Source: Firmicutes bacterium UBA5389
GTDB lineage: Bacteria; Bacillota; DTU025
Direction: 5' to 3'
NCBI GenBank assembly: GCA_002409965.1
Contig: DHON01000103.1
Location: 1-8,902, forward strand
DNA: 8,902 nucleotides
Position numbers and translations under genes: made by a program. This document shows, piece by piece, positions 5,228 through 8,902 of this stretch (position 1 is the stretch's first letter; every line of letters starts with the position of its first letter). The notes beneath the pieces were generated by a model. It had not been told where the DNA came from, made no database searches, and saw only the letters and a program-made list of their open reading frames with translations.

Positions 5228-6430
5228 GTGAAACAGAAAGCGCGTGCTTCGCGGACTGCTCTTTCCATGCGGAAGATTGCCTCGATGGCGCCGCCGCCGC
5301 CACTGGCGGCGCTCGCGGCATTATCAGCGCTCCTGGTGCTGTCGGCTCTCCTCGCCGTGCCGGGCGGCTCTGCACTTGCGCAGAGCGATGCCGACACCGA
5401 TCTCTTTCTCAAAGCCAGAGTTATCAGCGTAGAAGCTATCCGTGACGACAGCTCCGTCTTTGACGGGTTCAACCACGGGCTCGATGTAGAATCGGAACTT
5501 ATCACGGTCGAGCTGACATCTGCGCCGTACAAGGGCCAAGTAGTCCAGTCTACTTCAATCAAGTCAGGCAATCCTGCCTACGACTTCGACGTCAAGCCCG
5601 GCGACAGAGTGGTCATGTGGGCCGAGGTCTGCGACGGCGACATAGTCGAAGCCCACGTTTTCTCTCCAGACCGCGGCCGCTGCCTCAAGTGGCTTGTCGC
5701 GGGATTCATGGCTGCACTGCTTCTCGTCGGCGGGCTCACCGGGGCAAAAGCCCTCTTCACGCTGGGCGTCACCGGGCTAGCGATAGCCTATGCCCTGCTT
5801 CCGGCTCTGATCCGAGGGTACGACCCGATTATCGTCACGGTCCTCGTATCGACAGCCATCACCATTATCACCATCGCGGCGGTGGGCGGTGTCAGCAGGA
5901 AGGCGTTGACCGCCATCATAGGAACCACCAGCGGCGTGCTCATCGCCGGGCTGATCGCGCTGGCCGTGGGTTCTGCAGCACGCCTCACCGGTTTTGGAAC
6001 TGAGGAAGCGGCCATGCTTCTCTACATACCGCAAGAGATCCAGTTCGATTTCCGTCGACTCCTCTTCTCAGGCATGATCATAGGAGCCCTGGGCGCTGTG
6101 ATGGATGTGGCGATGTCCGTTGCATCGTCTATGGAGGAAGTAACCCTGGCCCGACCGCGAATCACCCAAGGACAGCTGCTCCAGTCCGGGTTACGAGTGG
6201 GGCGCGATGTCATGGGCACGATGTCGAACACCCTCATACTGGCGTACACCGGCGGAGCTATTCCCCTACTTCTGCTCTTTATGGCATATGGAACTCCGAT
6301 GATCCAAATGGTCAACTTCGACCACATTGCCACCGAGGTGGTCAAGGCATTCGCGGGAAGCATCGGCCTCATCGCAGCGATCCCTATCACCGCCATCACG
6401 GGAAGCCGACTGCTAAAGCCCAGTGAGTAG
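5228..6430 (+). CDS. YibE/F-family membrane protein
   Basis: About 400 residues from the preferred GTG start (408 if translation begins at the ATG at 5204). The N-terminus has a basic region, a Pro/Ala/Leu-rich hydrophobic segment (about 22-45) and a likely signal-peptide end at SALA (48-51). An exported beta-rich domain follows (about 55-150, including VKPGDRVVMW), then roughly seven membrane helices. I recognise the YibE/F family from the helix order and the blocks PALIRGYDPIIVTVLVS, YIPQEIQFDFRRLLFSGMIIGALGAVMD, SSMEEV and GRDVMGTMSNTLILAYTGG. The biochemical function of this family is not established. As the last gene of a Feo operon it may be a transport accessory or a second permease. 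The stop is followed by a promoter region, and no intrinsic terminator is visible. Confidence 0.85.
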   Translation: MKQKARASRTALSMRKIASMAPPPPLAALAALSALLVLSALLAVPGGSALAQSDADTDLFLKARVISVEAIRDDSSVFDGFNHGLDVESELITVELTSAPYKGQVVQSTSIKSGNPAYDFDVKPGDRVVMWAEVCDGDIVEAHVFSPDRGRCLKWLVAGFMAALLLVGGLTGAKALFTLGVTGLAIAYALLPALIRGYDPIIVTVLVSTAITIITIAAVGGVSRKALTAIIGTTSGVLIAGLIALAVGSAARLTGFGTEEAAMLLYIPQEIQFDFRRLLFSGMIIGALGAVMDVAMSVASSMEEVTLARPRITQGQLLQSGLRVGRDVMGTMSNTLILAYTGGAIPLLLLFMAYGTPMIQMVNFDHIATEVVKAFAGSIGLIAAIPITAITGSRLLKPSE

Positions 6431-6457
6431 CGGACCAGCCGAACCGACCCGGCCTCG

Positions 6458-6476
6458 CATAATGCCGTCCATTATG
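6458..6476. promoter_or_regulatory. Fur-box-like palindrome CATAATG-N5-CATTATG
   Basis: Perfect seven-base arms CATAATG (6458-6464) and CATTATG (6470-6476) flank CCGTC. The ATAATG and CATTAT blocks sit at the same spacing as in the 19-base Fur consensus, although the centre and the outermost bases differ. It ends two bases before the -35 box of the regulator promoter, so a bound protein would affect that promoter. An AT-rich hairpin at the end of the YibE/F gene is the other reading; the stem is too weak for a typical terminator. Confidence 0.45.
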
Positions 6477-6478
6477 TC

Positions 6479-6507
6479 TTGACATAACTCTTATCTCGCT
6501 GTAAGCT
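6479..6507 (+). promoter_or_regulatory. Promoter of the metalloregulator-feoA operon
   Basis: A perfect -35 TTGACA (6479-6484), 17 bases, then TAAGCT (6502-6507), a weak -10 that keeps the key T, A and final T. Transcription should start near 6514, seven or so bases before the operator at 6521. The layout copies that at 200-258: the operator starts 19 bases after the first base of the -10 here and 20 bases there. Confidence 0.7.
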
Positions 6508-6520
6508 CTAGTCAGAGGAT

Positions 6521-6536
6521 GTTAGGCATTCCTTAC
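6521..6536. promoter_or_regulatory. DtxR-type operator 3, GTTAGGCATTCCTTAC
   Basis: A perfect left arm GTTAGG and a right arm CCTTAC with one change from CCTAAC. It shares the first nine bases GTTAGGCAT with operator 1. Placed just downstream of the expected transcription start of the regulator gene, it implies autoregulation. Confidence 0.7.
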
Positions 6537-6619
6537 TTCTCGGCCGCACAGCGATCGCGAATCGTGGAAATCGCAGACACAGACGAGCCGGCTGAGCCGG
6601 TGGATACGGAGGCAGAGAA

Positions 6620-7018
6620 TTGGTTGCAGGCAGGTCTAGGGCCCAAATATCTCCCTCCCTCGAGGACTACCTTGAGGCAGTGATGGAGCTGGCCGGCACC
6701 GACGAGGGCGCGCGCACTACCGATGTAGCCGCAAGGCTCGGAGTGTCCAAGGCCAGCGTCAACCAGGCCATGGGGCTCTTGGTCGAGCATGGCCTGATCA
6801 GTCGGGAGAAGTACGGGCCGGTCTACCTCACAGAAGCGGGCCGAGACGCAGCCCAAGCTGTATGCAAGAGGCACCGGGCCATCAAGTCCTTCCTCATCTC
6901 TGTGCTGGGGGTGGACGAATCGGTGGCTGAGGAAGATGCGTGTCAGATAGAACACGTAGTCAGTAAGGAGACCATGACGGGCCTGATAGACTTCATGGAA
7001 AGGGAGGCTGGACGATGA
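6620..7018 (+). CDS. DtxR/MntR-family metal-dependent regulator
   Basis: A 132-residue metalloregulator. The start is TTG at 6620, seven bases after CGGAGG (6607-6612); an in-frame stop at 6593 excludes longer forms. Residues 10-70 form the winged helix-turn-helix (RTTDVAARLGVSKASVNQAM, then YGPVYLTEAGR). Residues 75-130 form the dimerisation and metal domain. Likely ligands by comparison with the family are Asp16, Glu19, His85, Cys108, Glu111 and His112. Asp16/Glu19 are MntR-like, while Cys108 in DACQIEHVVS is DtxR/IdeR-like in place of the MntR glutamate, so the metal (Fe or Mn) is uncertain, with iron favoured by context. It lacks the C-terminal SH3 domain of DtxR, but an FeoA-type SH3 protein is encoded in the overlapping next gene. 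It probably binds the four GTTAGG-type palindromes, including one at its own promoter. Confidence 0.9.
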   Translation: MVAGRSRAQISPSLEDYLEAVMELAGTDEGARTTDVAARLGVSKASVNQAMGLLVEHGLISREKYGPVYLTEAGRDAAQAVCKRHRAIKSFLISVLGVDESVAEEDACQIEHVVSKETMTGLIDFMEREAGR

Positions 7019-7356
7019 GCATCGACAAGGCAACATCCCTAGACGAGCTCGACGCGGGAGCAAGCGGCAAGATTGTCGGCATCGGCTGCCCGGGCCCGCT
7101 CAGATGCAGGCTCATGGATATGGGCCTAACGCCAGGCACCGAAGTTCGCCTCGAAGGCATCGCTCCTCTGGGCGATCCCATTATCGTGTGCGCCCGAGGA
7201 TGCCGTCTCGGCCTTAGGCGGGCCGAGGCCGCGGGCATCACCGTCAGTCCGTGCCCCGCTTTGGTGTGCGCTCGTCCCGGCCCGGGCCGGCACAGGTATG
7301 GCCGGCAGCCCCGCAAGGGCGCGCGTTGCTGGTGCGGCGCACGCAATGACACCTGA
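7015..7356 (+). CDS. feoA: FeoA-domain protein with Cys-containing tail
   Basis: A 113-residue protein whose first 78 or so residues are an FeoA SH3-like domain: LDELDAGASGKIVGI, CRLMDMGLTPG (31-41), the GDPIIVCARGCRLGLRRAEA block. The ATG at 7015 overlaps the regulator stop (ATGA) and has GGGAGG (7001-7006) upstream. Beyond the domain is an unusual basic tail of about 35 residues (79-113) with Cys80, Cys85, Cys105 and Cys107. With Cys25, 31, 59 and 63 this makes eight cysteines, many for an FeoA. It could be the FeoA of the downstream feoB, or serve as the SH3 partner of the regulator, whose relatives carry such a domain fused. The tail might also come from an old frameshift near the original stop; this cannot be settled from sequence. 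Confidence 0.83.
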   Translation: MSIDKATSLDELDAGASGKIVGIGCPGPLRCRLMDMGLTPGTEVRLEGIAPLGDPIIVCARGCRLGLRRAEAAGITVSPCPALVCARPGPGRHRYGRQPRKGARCWCGARNDT

Positions 7357-7381
7357 AGGGGGGCCATTTTTCGCGCCTGAA

Positions 7382-7397
7382 GTTAACCCAACCTAAC
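7382..7397. promoter_or_regulatory. Degenerate DtxR-type operator 4, GTTAACCCAACCTAAC
   Basis: The right arm CCTAAC is perfect and the left arm GTTAAC has two changes from GTTAGG. It sits in the 98-base gap before the one-piece feoB, 58 bases from its start codon. I see no clear -35/-10 pair beside it (only a TAGATT at 7432-7437 without a good -35), so it may act on an unrecognised promoter or as a downstream roadblock on read-through from 6479. Confidence 0.5.
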
Positions 7398-7454
7398 AGA
7401 TCGCAACTGCATCTGGCTGTTGTGTTCACACTAGATTCGGAGGACTAGGGTATC

Positions 7455-8891
7455 ATGAACGAGATTGTTTCGCGCTCATTGCCCATAATCGCCATCGCGG
7501 GCAACCCAAATTCGGGCAAGACCGCCCTGTTCAACGCCATAACCGGCGCCCGCCAGCACGTGGGCAACTGGCCCGGAGTCACTGTCGAAAAGAAAGAAGG
7601 ACGCATCGCTCGAAGCGGGAAGTCCGCGCTCGTAGTCGATCTGCCCGGCACTTACAGCCTAGGCTCGCAGGCGCTGGACGAGACCATAGCGCGCGACTTC
7701 ATCATGCGCGAACGGCCCGACGTTGTGATCAACGTGGTGGACTCCACCAATCTTGAAAGAAACCTCTACCTCACAATTCAGCTGCTTGACATGGGCGTTC
7801 CCATTGTGATGGCACTCAACATATTCGATGAAGCCGAAGCCCTCGGCATCCACATCGACGTGGAAGCACTATCGAAGGACCTGGGAGTCACAGTCGTGCC
7901 CACAGTGGCAGTCCGCAGCCAGGGAATCGACGAGCTGCTCGATGCAGCGTTCGCAGCTGTTTCGGCCCACAGCGGGGAGGACGGTTCCGGCCAACGGGCC
8001 GAGCAAGACTCGCCCGGCGAGCTAGCCCTGGCCCTCGCAACCGCCCAGGCTACCCCGGTCATCGAGCAGCGCGACCAGGCCGCTGAGCGCCGCTACCAAC
8101 TGGCAGCCGAAATCGCCCAGTCCGTCATCACAACCTCGCCCGACAGCGCCGCGGAATCCCCGTCTCAGCGAATCGACCGAGTAGCGCTCAATCGATGGCT
8201 CGCCTACCCCATCTTCTTCGGTGTAGTGTGGGCCATGTTCCAGTTCACCTTCACCCTGAGCGAGCCCCTCGCGAACTGGCTCGGGAGCGCAATCGGAGCC
8301 TTCGGGGCTTGGGCCGAACACACCCTCGCTGCGGCCGGCGCACCGGACATGGTGGTCGCTTTCCTGGTAGACGGGGTTATCGCCGGCCTCGGTGCCCTGC
8401 TGGAGTTCGCGCCACCCATATTCCTGCTCTTCTTCGCCATATCGTTCCTTGAAGACATCGGCTACATGGCTCGGGCCGCGCTACTCTCCGACAGGTTCAT
8501 GGGCGCCATCGGACTGCACGGCAAGGCTTTCATCCCTATGATCCTGGGATTCGGATGCAACGTCACCGGCATCCTGGCAGCGCGCAGCCTCGACAGCCCC
8601 CGCGACAGGCTGATCTCGGTACTGGTTAACCCGCTTATCTCGTGCTCCGCCCGGTTGCCGGTGTACGTCTTGTTCGCCGGCGTCTTCTTCCCCAAGCAGC
8701 GCGGGCTCATAGTCTTCTCCCTCTATGCCCTCGGCGTTGTGCTGGCCGCATCGGTAGCCAAAGCGCTGAGCATCTTCTTGAACCTCCCACGACTGAAGTC
8801 GCGGGATTCCTGCTTCATCGACCGTTGCCATTGCAGGTCTTACGCGGTTTCCACAGGCGTAACTTCCGGTAGTTCCTACCGTACAAACTAA
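7455..8891 (+). CDS. feoB: One-piece FeoB, interrupted by an IS element
   Basis: A conventional ferrous-iron transporter gene broken in its membrane domain. The ATG at 7455 follows CGGAGGA (7438-7444). The GTPase motifs are intact: GNPNSGKT (16-23), GVTVEKK (41-47), DLPGTYSL (62-69), NIFD (122-125) and TVAVRSQG. The membrane part starts at IDRVALNRWLAYP (240-252) and holds the first Gate block with GFGCN (Cys368) and NPLISCSARLP (Cys397), both canonical, unlike the split FeoB. Homology stops at about residue 441 (near 8780). The remaining frame to the stop at 8889-8891 (about 37 residues) reads the end of an inserted element, not FeoB. The second Gate half is absent from the window, so the product is probably non-functional. 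The rest of the gene might lie beyond the element. An intact whole gene would usually encode roughly 600-750 residues. Confidence 0.88.
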   Translation: MNEIVSRSLPIIAIAGNPNSGKTALFNAITGARQHVGNWPGVTVEKKEGRIARSGKSALVVDLPGTYSLGSQALDETIARDFIMRERPDVVINVVDSTNLERNLYLTIQLLDMGVPIVMALNIFDEAEALGIHIDVEALSKDLGVTVVPTVAVRSQGIDELLDAAFAAVSAHSGEDGSGQRAEQDSPGELALALATAQATPVIEQRDQAAERRYQLAAEIAQSVITTSPDSAAESPSQRIDRVALNRWLAYPIFFGVVWAMFQFTFTLSEPLANWLGSAIGAFGAWAEHTLAAAGAPDMVVAFLVDGVIAGLGALLEFAPPIFLLFFAISFLEDIGYMARAALLSDRFMGAIGLHGKAFIPMILGFGCNVTGILAARSLDSPRDRLISVLVNPLISCSARLPVYVLFAGVFFPKQRGLIVFSLYALGVVLAASVAKALSIFLNLPRLKSRDSCFIDRCHCRSYAVSTGVTSGSSYRTN

Positions 8892-8902
8892 TGCTAAACC
8901 GT
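8778..8902 (-). mobile_element. Right end of an IS200/IS605-type (TnpB) element
   Basis: From about 8778 to the window end the plus strand stops matching feoB. Read on the minus strand, it has the look of an IS605/IS1341 right end: a subterminal hairpin (8786-8805) preceded by a frame with a TnpB-like C-terminus and followed by AGGTTCA before host DNA. The exact boundary is uncertain by several bases because such elements make no target duplication. The element enters with its right end facing into feoB and continues past the window. This is a judgement from remembered family ends, not from a search. Confidence 0.72.
8778..8902 (-). CDS. tnpB: TnpB (OrfB) C-terminal fragment
   Basis: Minus-strand reading, open at the window edge, giving the very end of a TnpB-like RNA-guided nuclease: GSYACGNRVRP, then a short spacer, then VDEAGIPRLQSWEV. 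The CG.RVRP and EAG.PRLQSWE elements are, as I recall, common at the C-terminus of IS1341/IS605 TnpB proteins. No catalytic residues lie inside the window. The frame does not stop at the element boundary; it continues in antisense through feoB to a TAG at 8481-8483, so the true stop is either used there or the original C-terminus has been fused by the insertion. Completeness of the gene cannot be judged. Confidence 0.62.
8786..8805 (-). repeat. IS right-end hairpin
   Basis: CCCACGACTGAAGTCGCGGG on the plus strand is a near-perfect stem-loop (arms CCCACGAC and GTCGCGGG, one A/C mismatch, loop TGAA). Imperfect subterminal hairpins of this kind are recognised by the single-strand transposase of IS200/IS605 elements. 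In TnpB elements this end also forms the 3' scaffold of the guide (omega) RNA. Confidence 0.68.

Noticed and set aside
5050..5445. Ala/Pro-rich plus-strand open frame
   Set aside because: Low-complexity shadow of the Cys-rich gene and the YibE/F start; no ribosome site or family features.
6588..6600. CCGGCT-G-AGCCGG dyad before the regulator start
   Set aside because: Short GC dyad unrelated to the GTTAGG motif, with a three-base loop if folded; easily a chance occurrence in this composition.
8481..8777. Minus-strand open frame inside feoB
   Set aside because: It is antisense to the conserved FeoB Gate block; only its first part beyond 8778 is meaningful, as the TnpB C-terminus, and the rest is frame run-on into host DNA.
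1..8902. CRISPR array, tRNA or rRNA genes
   Set aside because: No regularly spaced repeat-spacer pattern and no recognisable tRNA or rRNA sequence was seen by eye on either strand.

Overview
This is a ferrous-iron (Feo) uptake locus from a moderately GC-rich bacterium. Strong AGGAGG-type ribosome binding sites, TTG and GTG starts, TTGACA-N17 promoters and the gene families together suggest an anaerobic or microaerobic Bacillota-type organism. That placement is an inference, and a relative such as Synergistota is not excluded. All intact genes lie on the plus strand.

Layout. Positions 1-423 are gene-free and hold a sigma-70-type promoter (200-228), short repeats just upstream of it, and a leader with two GTTAGG-type palindromes. 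An apparent operon follows: a small exported protein (424-930), a DUF4198/NikK-like exported protein (955-1758), a strong hairpin, an FeoB membrane-domain protein with no GTPase domain (1868-3697), two FeoA proteins (3712-3954 and 3954-4232), the missing FeoB GTPase domain as its own gene (4229-4930), a small one-helix Cys-rich protein (4950-5207), and a YibE/F-family membrane protein (about 5228-6430). The last six genes are tightly packed or overlapping.

A second promoter (6479-6507) with the same operator at the same offset drives a DtxR/MntR-family metalloregulator (6620-7018). A third FeoA (7015-7356) overlaps that gene. After another operator-like site comes a conventional one-piece feoB (7455 onward). 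This second feoB is broken inside its membrane domain at about 8780 by the right end of an IS200/IS605-type (TnpB-carrying) element that runs off the window. The window may therefore stop at an assembly break in a repeat.

How it fits together. The regulator probably senses Fe(II) or Mn(II) and binds the four GTTAGG...CCTAAC-like sites, controlling the split Feo operon, itself and the second feoB. Because feoB2 is interrupted, the split system is probably the working importer: exported proteins outside, a two-piece FeoB with FeoA partners in and under the membrane, plus two accessory membrane proteins (Cys-rich and YibE/F). Most notable are the permuted split FeoB, a seven-cysteine ladder with exact three-residue spacing, the shared operator set, and the mobile-element disruption.
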